This document shows, one piece after another, positions 45,767 to 58,400 of a DNA stretch of 64,000 bases. The position numbers and the translations under genes were made by a program. The notes under the pieces were generated by a model that worked only from the letters and a program-made list of their open reading frames with translations, did not search any database and was not told the DNA's origin. Every line of letters starts with the position of its first letter. The stretch's first letter is position 1. Origin of the DNA: Euborellia annulipes (lineage: Eukaryota; Arthropoda; Insecta; Dermaptera; Anisolabididae); contig JAKCPI010012715.1 of the NCBI GenBank assembly GCA_023213315.1, forward strand, positions 1-64,000, written 5' to 3'.

Positions 45767-47070
45767 ATCTGGTGTGACTGGTGCACAGCACACAACTTTC
45801 TCTTACCCTTCGGTAAGAGAAAGTTGTGCACCGTGCTGTTCACACCAGATTTTTTGTGTCGAGATATATTTAGTTTCCGATAGCACCTTAGTTTCAAACT
45901 TGCATTTTAAATGTTGACTGCTTCAAATAAACTATTGTTATTTTTCAAAATTTTAATCTCATATTTGGACATTTTATACACAATATAGAATCGTAAATAA
46001 ATACAAAATTTCATAAGAATTGAAAAAAAAATTTTAAATGCCTAAAAAGTTCTAAAGGGGACCCCCTTTTGAATCGAAATTAACATACAAATCCCTATAG
46101 GAAATTAACATTAGGCCTATGCGAAGATAAGGTGGAAAGGGAATTTAAAAAGAGTAGAGAGAGACGATAATGTTTGCAAGTGAGAGAGAGACATATATGT
46201 TTTCTTTGAAACAATTAAAGACACAAATAAATTTAAAAAAAAATGGGAATTTAAATAATAATTGATTTTTAATCTAATAAAAAGAAAAAGATTTAAATTC
46301 CGTTACCATGGCAACCAGTTCTATCTTTCCTATGAAGAACAAGAGTAAAGCGGTCTTCAGAAGATTTCAACGGCAAAATGAGAATATACATTTTAAAGAG
46401 CATCTAAAAAATAGTTCATTTATGAATTTTAAAAAAAATCCTTGGAGGGAATTTTGAGAAAATCGAAAAAAACTGAAAAAGTACATCAGTAAAGTACTAG
46501 TACTTTTTGGCCGATTTTGTTCAAAAGCTTATTTTGAGATTCTTCAAAGGTACCTAAGTTAAATATAAAATTTCAATCCGCTAGCTCAACTCCTTCATGC
46601 TAGCCCTCGGGGCTTGGTGTAGAGGTTAGCGTGCTAACCTCATATACCAAACGTCGCGGGTTCGGACCCCAGGCAGTCCGATGATTTTATTTAAGCCATC
46701 TGGATACCAGATGGCTTAAATAAAAATGCCTGGACCCTAATATATATAAAAAATTCATAAATAACGGATATCGTAAATGTCTTATATGGCCTGAGCTGCC
46801 GAAAAGACAGTGTGAATGTGTGTGTGAGTGTGAGTGTGAATGAGAAAAAAGTGTGAACTCCTTCATGCTAAAAATCTGTCCACACACACACACACATACA
46901 TACATACATACATACACACACACAGACCAATTTGCGGGACCCACTTTTTTTGGACTCAGGGGACCTCAAAACATGTATATCCATCAAAATCTCGACATCG
47001 AATTTTTGACATGATCGCAATACTTTCTCTCTCTATATATTTCATATATAGGGTACGAGAAAGTAAAAAT
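45767..47070 (-). mobile_element. family E element with SINE, inserted in family C
   Basis: Hairpin at 45767-45856, then the same blocks as 36749-37775 in the same order, ending at gagaaagt near 47065. It is interrupted by a SINE (46603-46855) and itself splits a family C repeat (45412-45766, continuing at 47071-47090 with gatcaaaataaagtttcact). Confidence 0.78.
46603..46855 (+). mobile_element. tRNA-derived SINE inside family E
   Basis: Full length with a perfect 15-bp target duplication aactccttcatgcta (46588-46602 and 46856-46870). Confidence 0.92.
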
Positions 47071-47149
47071 TTATGTCGATCAAAATAAAGTTTCACTTTA
47101 AAAAAAAATAAATACATAATATATCAATAATAAGAGCGCCATTGTTTTT

Positions 47150-47325
47150 ATAGAGAACCCACAGCGACGTTTCGGTCGACTATGAGACCTTCTTCATGGC
47201 TAGAGTTCGGTCATTAGAAACACCTCTTAAGTTCTTTGACAGACATTTCATAAAATTGCCAAAAGTCAATATCTCTATTAAAGAAATAAACTTAGCTGTT
47301 AGGTCTTTTATTTTATTCTATTACC
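47150..47325. mobile_element. PLE-like hammerhead element, relative of 32441-32618
   Basis: The left half shares gcgacgtttcggtcga with the 32441 element, and the right end has the matching aaagaaataaac-ttagctgtta end in inverted orientation. It contains one decayed hammerhead. Confidence 0.6.
47166..47197 (-). ncRNA. decayed hammerhead motif
   Basis: Minus strand ATGAAGA, stem II GGTC..GACC, GAAAC, GTC. It has the same C3 loss as 32527. Confidence 0.58.
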
Positions 47326-48417
47326 AGAATATTGTAAAGCAATGATACCAATATTAAAATATTTCCAATTTATTTGATGAAATAAAATTTTTTTTTTTAA
47401 ATATTGTAAAAATATTTTAGCAATATTGCTGCGATATTACCACTTTGTTATAATATAGGAACATTTCTGCAACATTCCAGCACTGTGAGTGGCTAGTTGC
47501 ATATAAATAACTCACGATCTCTGACCTTATTCAGGTATCAAATAAATTACATTAAATGTTTTTTTTTTTGAAAAACGACAAGTAGCTACAGTAGATCAAA
47601 AGAGAGTTTTATTTATCTTTTAATAGAATTATGCTGAATAACAACCGCCAAACAAAAAGATAAATAAAAGATGCTGGTAGGCATTAACAACAACAACAGC
47701 AACAAAATTTTCAAAACAAGTAAAGATTTAAAAATGAAAAGGGAGAGAAAGTTGTTTTTTTTTTTAAATAGAAATTAATTAGCGGCATCTGCTGATTGAA
47801 ATCAAAAGATTTAAGGTAAAAAAAATAAAGATCAAAGGAACTTTGTATATTTATAATTATCCATTTACGTCAGATGTTTAGAATTAATATATCATTTCTA
47901 TAATGAGACTTTTTATAACATGGTACTTTAAAAAAAAAGTAATTAATTTTTTTTTAATATCTATTCCTATCCATAATACAATTTATGATAAATAAATTGA
48001 AAAGTTTGAATTTACGAATTATAAAAAAAAAAAAAATTAAATGAAGTACTTATTAAAGTTTGAAGTTTCGTTGGGTATAATTAAAAAAAAATTATAATGT
48101 TGCTTGTGAAGGGCGTTGGATTGATTAAAAGTGAAAAAACTCTTTCTATCTCTGTGTATTAAGTCAATTCTAAAACCACTTGATTAATTATAAAATATTC
48201 ACTTATTTTCTATAAACAATTTTAAAAGAAAAGTATTTTTTTTTTTTTTTTTTATTTCATAGATTCTACTATTGCTACAGTCAAGGCCACAAGTCCCTGA
48301 TGGGTGGGGCCTTGAGGTTAGGCAACCGAAATGCTTAAAAGTCAAAAGATGATTTATTTTACTTTCAAAAGATCTCGTAAAATGTACAGTACGGAATTTT
48401 TATTTCTCTAATAATAG
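47326..48417. other. AT-rich stretch
   Basis: No gene. 48277-48345 is similar to 51375-51445 (see rejected list for a hammerhead-like look). Confidence 0.45.
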
Positions 48418-48821
48418 TAGGGAGGTGTTCGATTATTGAAAAAAATAAATCGATTATCGATTATGAAAAATAATCGATTATTCCGATGATTAATCGATTA
48501 TTTCAGATTATGGGAAAATTAATCGATTATGAAAAAAAAACAAGCGATTATACCTTTTTTTTTCTCTGGTAAAATTTCAATTTTTCCCTCTTGCAAAAAT
48601 CATAAAATCTTTTGACTTTTTTTTTTTTTTTGTAAAACTAAAATTTTTTTTCCCTCTTACGAAAATATTTTTCGTAAAATTTTCGTTTTTTTTTTACCAT
48701 ACGAGTTTCATGCCATCTTTTCAAACGCATGTTTCCCGAAAATAATCGAAATAATCGATTAATCGATTATTTTCTAAGGAAATAATCAAAATCGATTAAT
48801 CGATTATTTTGTGCACCCCTA
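48418..48821. mobile_element. hAT-type MITE with repeated aatcgatt motifs
   Basis: Ends tagggaggtg and gtgcacccct, target duplication aataatag/aatattag with one mismatch. Subterminal regions hold about ten aatcgatta-like motifs, the kind of cluster to which hAT transposases bind. Confidence 0.82.
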
Positions 48822-49472
48822 AATATTAGCGAAGGATTAATATATTTATCTACTTATATAGGAAAAAATTTTAAATTTTCAAAGTTGGTATAACGTGTGT
48901 TAATAATATAAATCGTAGAATCAGTCCACAGCTGCATTAATCATAGAATACATTTTTTAGCATTAAATCCAAGGGATGTAGAATATACATAGGGCGGCTA
49001 TAAACATTGCATAACCTCAAAATCTTTAAGGCTCTCGCAGTTATCTGATTGAGGTATGGATAAGTTGTTTCTTGATTAAAACAAGGGGAGGTAAACGAGC
49101 TAAACTTTTACAAAGATTAATATCCAAAACAAAAAACAAAAAAGCTCATTTAAGAAAAGCAGTATATGATTTGCTTATTAAACAATTAAGTTAGATAAAT
49201 TATTACCTTTTTAAATGAATTATTTATTCATTGTAAATAGATTCCAATTATTTCTCTCTTTATTTAGAAATTTTCCAAATGAATGAACTGATAAATATTT
49301 TTGAATTAATAATGAGTATTTGTATAATAATTACCTATGTGTTGTTTGTATGATTAATTAATAATTAAGTTTAATTACATTGTGTTTATATTTAATAATG
49401 ATAATCTATAAAAATAAATTAACAATGAAGCATTGTTGATAAAAAAAAAAAATAATAATAAATTCGAAAGAA

Positions 49473-49724
49473 GCCCTCGGGGCATGGCGTAGAGGTTAGA
49501 GTGCTAACCTCGTATACCGAACGTCGCGGGTTCGGACCCCAGGCAGTCCGATGATTTTATTTAAGCCAATTGGATACCAAATGGCTTAAATAAGAATGCC
49601 TGGACCCCTATATGTATATTTATCAATAACGGTTATCGTCTAAAGTCTTATATGGCCTGAGTTGCCGAAAAGACTGTGTGAATGTGTGTGTGAGTGTGAG
49701 TGTGAATGAGAAAAAAGTGTGAAT

Positions 49725-49754
<30 letters not shown>
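49473..49754 (+). mobile_element. tRNA-derived SINE, complete
   Basis: Perfect 12-bp target duplication aattcgaaagaa (49461-49472 and 49755-49766) and a long terminal A run. This is likely one of the youngest copies. Confidence 0.92.
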
Positions 49755-49756
<2 letters not shown>

Positions 49757-50329
49757 TTCGAAAGAAGAAAATAAATACATAAAAGTGTTCATTTTTTTCT
49801 AATAAAAAAATCTGATGTGAATAAAATAAACAAAAGTGCAAAAAACTTATTTAATTTCTAAATTTATTTGTTCATACTTTATTTTCACTGATAATAATTT
49901 TTACACCAACTAACGTCTCTTAATTCATTTTTTTTTTTTTAATTAATGGAAAGGAAAATTTAATTTAGACTGTCTGACTCTATTAAGTGAAGTAAACCCC
50001 AAAGGGACAACCAAACGGAAATAAGGATAATGATTTTAGCTAAAAATAACAAAAAAAAAGCCACCAACAGAAGAAAAAAGAATTGAATTATTGGATAAAA
50101 ATCTAATCTATGAATTGCCGTCAGTATTAATATTTATTGAAACACGTAGCTAACTTGACTCATGTCATACTTTGTATCTAACTTCATGCTGAATCAAATT
50201 GTAAATAAATAACGTTCTTAATAGTTATTTAAACATAAAATACTTAAAATAAACATTACATTTATCATAGAATTTTACCATGAAATATTTTAAAGGTTAT
50301 TGAATGTCAAATCAAATTTGAGGTTAATT

Positions 50330-51330
50330 TACTATGTCTGTTCGTTTTGCTTGTCATTGCATCACATTTCTGTTCGTTTAATTTTTTACTCGCTAGCATA
50401 ACATGCATTCTATTCGTTTGACACTTGGGCTGGTAGATTTTGCAGCATAAATTGACCCAATCGAATAGTGAATTGTGCAGGGCGATCACAGCGCCAAAGC
50501 TTTAGTAGATGACCACCTTTTTGGTCGCCATTTTCTCTCAATCCACTTCGATTAAAATAATATCGACAATAAAAACGATAAGTAAGTTTCAGGCTTTATT
50601 TTCATTTTATTTTTATTGATTTTATTTATTATTGATGTAAAATTAATAAAAATATAAAAAGAAAAAGCACTTTTCACATATACACACACACACAAACAAA
50701 TTTTGTTCATTGTTATTGTTCTCCATTAGTCAAAATGTTTGTTGTTGTAATAATATTCGATTACAATTGTTTTTTTTTTTTGTTTTTGTTTTTTAACATT
50801 ATGTTTAGTATAAAAGTGAATGGCAAGCAATAGCAAGATATGAAATTAAATATGTATTAGAGACATTTAAAAACAAGAATATGTAGAAACAAATAAAAAA
50901 TAACATTCACATATTATTATTTGAGTGAATGAGGGGGAAAATAAAGGAATAAACGCAATGCGTCAAAGTCGACGAAGAAAAGAGAAAGAAATAAAAATAA
51001 TAAGTTCAAGCCTGAATGATTAATACTATAAGGGGAAAGTATTATGATGATATGTAGATAAAATTAATATAGTAAAGTCTCTACATCAATAAACGACGTT
51101 GAACGAAAAATGAAAATTGTCGATATTATTTTAATCGAAAAAATGGCGACAAAAGGTGGTCATCTATTAAAGCTTTGGCGCTGTGATCGCCCTGCACAAT
51201 TCACACCAGCTATTCAATTGGGTCAATTTATGCAGCAAAATCTTCCGGCGCGAGTTTCAAAAGAACAGAATGCAAGTTATGCTAGCGTATAAAATATGAA
51301 ACAAACAACTATGTGTAATGGCAAGTGAAA
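50330..51330. repeat. inverted repeat with a shared coding-like stretch
   Basis: 50330-50590 and 51110-51330 are inverted copies (gtcgatattattttaatcga, then atggcgac, then ggtggtcatcta, then gctttggcgctgtgatcgcc). Both encode GGHLLKLWRCDRPAQFT in the outward frame. The spacer 50590-51110 is AT-rich. Confidence 0.78.
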
Positions 51331-52229
51331 CATATATGTATTCACATATGACAACTCGCTAACACTTGATGATAGTACAGTCAGCGCCACAAGTGCCTGA
51401 TGTGCTCGAGAATGGGCTTAGGCAACCAAAATGCTTAGTGTTGTCTTAAAAGTAGCTTTCTTAAAAAAATATATTTTATTTATTTTAAGGTTATTCGGAC
51501 ATTAAAGCACTTTAAATAGATTAAAAACTAATTTTTAAATATGTTATTAATCACTATCACATAAGTATAAAATAAAATTTTGAAGCAGATCTGACGCAGG
51601 GCTATCGTGTAATTAATTATTAAAAAATTGAAATTTAACATGTAGTCTATGGGGAATGTATACATGTACATATATCGAATCATATAGCCACTTCTGCAAT
51701 AGATAAAAAAACAAAAAACTTATATTTTATCAATTCACTTCCGAGAAATACGTTAAACATAAAATCAAAAGTTTCAGCCGAAGGCTTTTAAAGATATTTT
51801 AACAAGAAATTCAAAAAATTCTCCAAAATGACAGTCGCCAATATTTAAAAATGAGACTCAGATCAGCCTGGCAACGTCGCATAAAATAATACTCTTTTCT
51901 CGCTGTCAGTTACATTTTTTTTTCCATTTTACGATATTTTTTCTCGCAAATCGTCCATTGTGTTTAAACTGATTTGCATTAATCATTTTAATATATTAAA
52001 TAAAATAAACTTGGAGGCTTTTAAGATTTAAAATAAACAGCTGATGAATGCAATGTTGCCAGTTCTATATTACGTGAAAAACTGCTCAAGTCAAAAGTCA
52101 TTCATTTATTATTTTTGGTAATTAAATTATTAACTTAATACAATTATAAACTCTGATAGGTCACGACGAAATTATAATAAGGAATTTTGGCATTCAAATT
52201 TTTAATTTTATTAAAAAAAAAATTTAGAT
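51331..52229. other. AT-rich 3' flank of the esterase
   Basis: Nothing recognised except the short repeat at 51375-51445. Presumably intergenic or 3' UTR near 52230. Confidence 0.45.
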
Positions 52230-52235
52230 TTTATT
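52230..52235 (-). promoter_or_regulatory. candidate poly(A) signal of the carboxylesterase
   Basis: AATAAA on the minus strand 36 bases past the stop codon. A second AATAAA is at 52207-52212. The cleavage position is not determined. Confidence 0.5.
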
Positions 52236-52270
52236 TTGACTTACGGGGTACTATCCGAACAACCTTAATT

Positions 52271-52427
52271 TTAAAAAAATCTCTCCCAGAATTGAATTCT
52301 TTTTCCAATTGGATATGTTTCATTTTCCATTTGTTTCAATGTTGTTGTTGTTGTTGTTGATATTTCTCCAATATTTAAATAAGTGATCTTTTGATTTTTT
52401 ACTGGATCCCAAGACGAAGATGGATTA
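52271..52427 (-). CDS. carboxylesterase terminal exon
   Basis: One base plus 52 codons including TAA. Acceptor is a T-rich tract ending in tag before TAATCC. It completes the Gly and encodes NPSSSWDP, YLNIGEI, a run of six ACA threonine codons, then KRIQFWERFF and stop. NP, the W of the proline-rich stretch, the YL.I strand and the terminal FW are all family hallmarks. The (ACA)6 run is a slippage-prone microsatellite inside the coding sequence. Confidence 0.93.
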
Positions 52428-55400
52428 CTAAAAAAAAAAATAACAAAATATTAATTAAACAAAAACAAAAACAAAAAACTCAATCAACACTTCACTTTTG
52501 TTTTTTTTTTCAACAGTTCAAACGAACGATTCATTTGAACTCAAATAATGATTGGATTTATTATTATTATTATTATTATTATTTTTTTAAGGGTCACCTT
52601 TTTTTGTTAACTCAATTACCCACCGCCATATCAAACAAAACAAAATCTTTTTTTTTTTAAATAATTGTCGAGTATAGTATTAATTTATTTATACTATTAT
52701 ATTTCAAAAAAGGTTTAAAAAATAAAAAGTATTGTTTAATTGAAAGAATTAAAATAGAAATTTTATTAAATTCTTTTCAATTTTTTTTTTCAAAGGAAAT
52801 AAAAGGCTTTTTTTTCTCTAAATAACGCTTTAAAAGCCTTTAGGGAAAAATTTTCCAATTCATTTAACGAATTACTAAACTTAATCTAATTTTTTTATAT
52901 ATTGTACCGTTGCCGTCTAGCAAACTAGCTGGACTGCCTGGCTTAGGAGACCGCACTCATGTCACGGGGGTACAGCTATATGGGAAGAATGTTTACAAGT
53001 TTTTTTTAGTTCATATGATAAGTAGTTAGATGGCTCCACTAGGCTGTTTTCCTTCAAAATATATATTACTCTGTCAGTAGCTCAAAAATCTGGATATAAA
53101 TTTTTAAACTAATAAATTACTCTTTGTTAAACAAAAATACAAAATCATTGTGTGATTTTATGAAACCACGATGCAAGTGAAACTTTTTTTTTCGTATCGT
53201 AGGCGTTTAAATGAAAATCTTCAGAAAATTATTCAATTATGGGTATTAAAATCGCGTTTTTAATCTTAACTTAATAATAATAGGAAAATGGGAAATCAAT
53301 AGACGCATGTTAAAAACTGAGAACAATATTTATTTAGTAATTGAAGATTTGAATCATTTTAAATTATTTTAAAAATTATATTTTATCAATTTAAAAATTG
53401 AATAATTAAATCTCACAATTATTTTTTTATAATTCGTATTATATATTAAATTTCAACTTTCCTACTCTTTTAAAACGAATTAGTAGAATTTTTACTTATT
53501 CAAACAGTAGGTAAGAAAATTACATCAAATTTAGTCATTTTGAGTAGAATCAACTAATATATTTATTAAATTTATTGGTTACTTTTAGATTAGTTATTTT
53601 TTACTAATTCAAAAAGTAGTTCATTCAATTCCGGCTGTCTGAGAAACCAACATGGCCGACCAGCTGTTTGATCGGTTCCTTAATAAAGACATTTTTGGCA
53701 ATATAAGGCTTTATTTAAGTAATAATAATACAAATAAATAATAATATTGAGATAACTTGTATTTTTTGTTAAAAATTGCAGGAAATATATGTTAAGTCAA
53801 AACAAATTTTTTTAAATTAATAAAATATTATTTTTTAAATAGTCAATTAAGAAATATTTTTACTTAAAATTTAGTAAATATATTTCTTGATATAACGATA
53901 ATTAGTTTTATTAAGTTTATTTAGAAATAAATTGCTGGGAAGGAATATAGTAACATTCAAGTAAAAAGCATTGTTAACATCAGCGACATACTTATATACC
54001 AAATAACAGAGTAGTAAAAGTAAGTCAAGTTTAAGTGGGTTCGGCTAGAACTCGAGTCAGTAAACACAAGTTAGGTCCCGGTGTCATCGCAACTTATTTC
54101 ATATATCTTACACGTTTCTTTTTTTTTTTTTTTGTCATTATTTTTTAAAAAATTCACTTTTTCAATTAGTGAATTTTTCATATTAATAATTTTTACTAAT
54201 TGAAAAAGTGGATATCCCCTATTTACGGGTGGTCTACTTTGCACATCTTAAAAAAGTGACTATTAACTATGAATTAGTAGTTTTTTACTAATTCGTTTTT
54301 AGAGAGTATTTTTGTCGTCACGGCTTGTGACGTCATGGCTTGTAGCGTCACGGCCCTTGACGACACGGCTTGTAACGCGACATGCTGATAGAAGAGCGAA
54401 AAAATTTGAGGCCATCAAATATAAGTTTCACTTTAAAAATGGTTGAATGATTTTCAACAAAGGGACTAACGACCCTGACATTCACGCCCTCTCCCTCAAT
54501 AGTCAAGGCTTTTGGAACAATATTCCACAGACCCGATGTATTATTTTAATTATTGAGGGGGTAATAATAAGAGTAATAAATTCTTACCCAGTTTTTGCAA
54601 AATTGACCAACAACGATGTAAATAACTCGACAATTTTCTTTTCATTTGAGTCCGATCTTGTTAAATATGTTGGAATGTTATTTCTATAGAATAAATAATT
54701 TAAATCTTCTCCGTGTTTTACGCCTGAAATATCAAAAACAGATTATTAAATTATATATCTAGAGCAGTGAGGTGGATTGGGCTTTGAACAGACCTATTTG
54801 GCCCAAGACAAATTTACGGACCAACAAGGTAACACAAAAAGAAAAATCTGGTGTGAGTGATCACACAGCACAGCGCACAACTTAAGAGAAAGTGAAAAAT
54901 AAATAAACAAGCCTTCTGTTTCTAATTTCACTCCTTAGACCGAACTTTGGGTTATAGCTAGTTAACTACCACCTGGACTCATAAGTTAGCTTATCCGAGG
55001 GATAACTAGTTAATTAGATATTTACCTTTTAATATTCTATGCTTATTAGTTTCCAGAAGACCCTCAAATGAAAAAGCATAGAAATAATAATTATTATTTG
55101 GATTCATTTTGGACATCAAAAGAGTCGAATGCCAAGGGCCGGTGATAAATTGTAAATCAGAATGAAACTAAAAAAAAATAAAAAAAATTAGAAAAAGAAA
55201 ATTAAAAAACAAAAACAAAGAGTAGATAGATATTTCGCCTACTGAAATTAAATTCGTTGCTTTATCTAAATGAACTTTCTCTTGATTTTCAAAATAAAAT
55301 TTTATTATTTCTTTTTTTAATTCATCACTCGATTTTTTATTGTACATATTGACAAAATGATAAAAAAATTTTGTCCAAATCAATTGGAAATTTTCTGTAG

Positions 55401-58400
55401 TCGCTTGAATATATTCATCTAAAAAAAAAAAAATCAATGTGTGGTTTTATGAAATCACAATGCAAGTGAAACTTTTTTTTTCGGATCGTTGACGTTTAAC
55501 TGAAAATTTTTTAGAAAATTATTCAATTAAAATCGCGTTTTTAATCTTAACTTAATAATTGGAAAATGAGAAATCAATAGACGCATGTTAAAAACTGAGA
55601 ACAATATTTATTTAGTATTTGAATCATTTTAAATTATTTTAAAAATTATATTTTATCAATTTAAAAATTGAAAAATTAAATCTCACAATTATTTTTTTAT
55701 AATTCATCATATATATTAAATTTCAATTATTTATTAATAATTAAATTGAAATAAATAAATATCAAATGTCAAGACGTCTATAAAATGGCGGAGAGTTTTG
55801 CTTGCTCAAATATGCTTGTTCGTGATTACAATTCAATCTATCATCAAGCTGCTTGCACAATTCAAATGCTTGCGCAAAATTTTCCTGCAGACGCTACAAT
55901 TTGCTTGTACAATTTATGTTTGTAGCCATTTTTAGGCCTAAACTCTCGTTTGTAGGCTCTAATTGAAACATTGTATTAATAATCTTAAGGAAGGCAGATC
56001 AGCAGGCAGGAGAATGGAAAACTATTTTAATTTCTTTTGGTTGACGTTTCGGACGCCAATTGCGTCCTTCTTGGGGGCCTGCAATTAACAATCTTTGGTA
56101 AGAAATAATGATTTTTTATTTATAAAAAATAATGTTATATTTTTGGCTGCATGCCCCGAAGAAGGGCGCGATTGGCGTCCGAAACGTCGACCAAAAGAAA
56201 TTAAAATAGTTTTTTATTCTCATGGATGCTGATATACCTTCAGCCATTTTATACTTTAATTGTGCCTACGGGCTTGGTCTAGTTGGTAGGGTGCCTACCT
56301 TCTATACCAAACGTCGCGGGTTCGGACCCCAGGCAGTCCGATGATTTAATTTAAGCCATTTGGACACCAAATTTTCCCATCATCAGTCTTTCAAATTGGA
56401 TATGTCTTGGAGTTGTTATAAAGGCACAATACATTCATTATGTATTATATTTGACTTAATCCTGCCACGTACTTGATTGGTTAAATTAATTTCCTTTTAC
56501 CCCCCTTATCCTGAGCAATAATAAGATGAGTCAACTTAATATTATTATGATTTACCTGAATTAAACAACAAAAATTCACCAGAGGTGATTCCAGTAATGA
56601 AAGGGATTTTTTTGAAATGTCCACTTTTCATTAATTGAATTGGATCTCCAGTAAAAAATAAATTTGTAGCATCTTCGGGCTCTGATGTTGGTAGAAATGA
56701 CGGTATAAGAGGATAGACACTTCTCTAAAAAATAAAAATAACTTTAGTAGAATTTAAATTAGCCGCTCCGCCCTCTGCTCGTTCGGGCCCGCCTGTGGCG
56801 GACCGTCACCTTTTCTTAACCAAGTGCCGCAATTTTTCAGTCAACGAAAATACATTATCTGGCTTATTGATAAAATACAACCCTCTTATCCCTTTAGAAA
56901 AATCTATATAGATAATAGTGGAGTGTCCGTCTGTCAGTCTGTCTTGATCCAATCCGACCCATCCCCGATCTCTATAGGAAAAAAAATTTAATTATATTAT
57001 AATTTTTATTATGATTCATTTGAGAGATTTAATTATTTTAATTGGCTTTCATAAGATAAAACAATGCTTTCCAATGGGCAAATTAATTTTCTGGTATGCT
57101 TCCCCTTTGAGAATTTGCGGAACCGAGTCCTGGACTCTCCATAAGACTGCAAAATTTCATTTCAAAATTACGGGAAGTTGGACAAAAGAGCGTGACTAGG
57201 GATACGGTATCGAAAGAAAAGTATCGATACTTGTACTTGGTATCGTATCGAAAGGAAAGTATCGATACCAAAAGTATCGGATGAAAAGTATCGATACCAC
57301 CAAGTATCGAGTATTTTTTAAAGTATGAGTATTTTTCCTCTTTTTTTAAGTTTTTTCGGCATCTTAGGCTCCTGATGTCGTTCAAAGGGCCCAACGGAAG
57401 ATCAATGGGGTATACTGGTGCGCCATTTTCCTCAAAGTAATGAGCACCAGGAGGACGGGGTTTTCTCAACCAAAATACGGATTTCGCCAAAATAAAAGTC
57501 TGTCCATTTTCACTGGTCGACATAAATGAACTTTTTCTTTCACAAGAATAAAGATATAGATATGAGATTCTAGAAATATTTTTCATAAATTCAAACATCA
57601 TTTCAGTTTTTCCCCATCAGGCCAACTTTTAGAGATATATAGAAAAATATTTTAATAGAAAAAGTGCTCTAAACGGCTGATGGAAAAATTCTAACTACAT
57701 ATCTGAATTCACTATAAAAAATGTACTAAATTCACTAATCAGATTTCTTGTGAAAAAAACCTTGTCGACCAGTATTTTTATTAGTTTATATATCAGCCTT
57801 TCTATGTAATATTTGCGCACTTTTAAATTTAGTAAATACAGTTTGCAATAATACAAAAAAATTAAATTAGAAATTTAATGTTATTAAATTAAAAGGTTTT
57901 TATTAAAAAGTATCAAATTTTCTATTATTAATAAATAATTATTAGGAATATGATGGAATAAAGTCTATCCCACAAATATCGACCATCTGTTATATATCAA
58001 CTTGCTATTTATATCAAGAGAAAAAGAATATGAGATATTCTTTGGCAGAATCGCAATTAAAATATTTATATAACGTTTAAAGTCTCTCTATATGGCCTAA
58101 GATGCCGAAAAAACTTAAAAAAAAAAATGATATTTGAATGAGTACTTTTCATTCGATACCGGCAATCAAGTACTCATATGAGTAAAGTATCGAAAGAAAA
58201 GTATCGAGTAAAAAAAGTACTAGTATCGAAACAAAAGTATCGATACTAGTAAGTATCGATACTTTTTTCGTGTCCCTAAGCGTGACAGACTGACAGACAG
58301 ACGGACAGTCCACTATTATATCCGGAATATAGATAAAATCTATTAAAATTGAATTATAAACAAATCTTCCATAATTGTGGAATCCACCGGAGATTTTGCA

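Larger units (their letters stand above)
55991..56240. mobile_element. palindromic hammerhead element in an esterase intron
   Basis: Inverted arms (55991-56078 and 56150-56240) share aaactattttaatttctttt and the region around gacgtttcggacgccaat. The spacer is about 70 bp. It lies in the intron between exons ending at 56556 and starting at 55418. Confidence 0.75.

Noticed and set aside
48277..48345. Hammerhead-like CTGATGGG ... ACCGAAAT, with a relative at 51375-51445
   Set aside because: A9 is changed in this copy and the relative reads CAAAAT at the second box. No palindromic element surrounds either, so I do not list them as ribozymes.
54447..54689. 80-codon plus-strand frame
   Set aside because: It is the complement of the carboxylesterase exon at 54588-54723 and has no family match of its own.
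57083..57601. 172-codon minus-strand protein
   Set aside because: It crosses the end of a hAT element and a nested MITE, so it cannot be one gene. Only the 57340-57515 part looks unusual and is reported separately.
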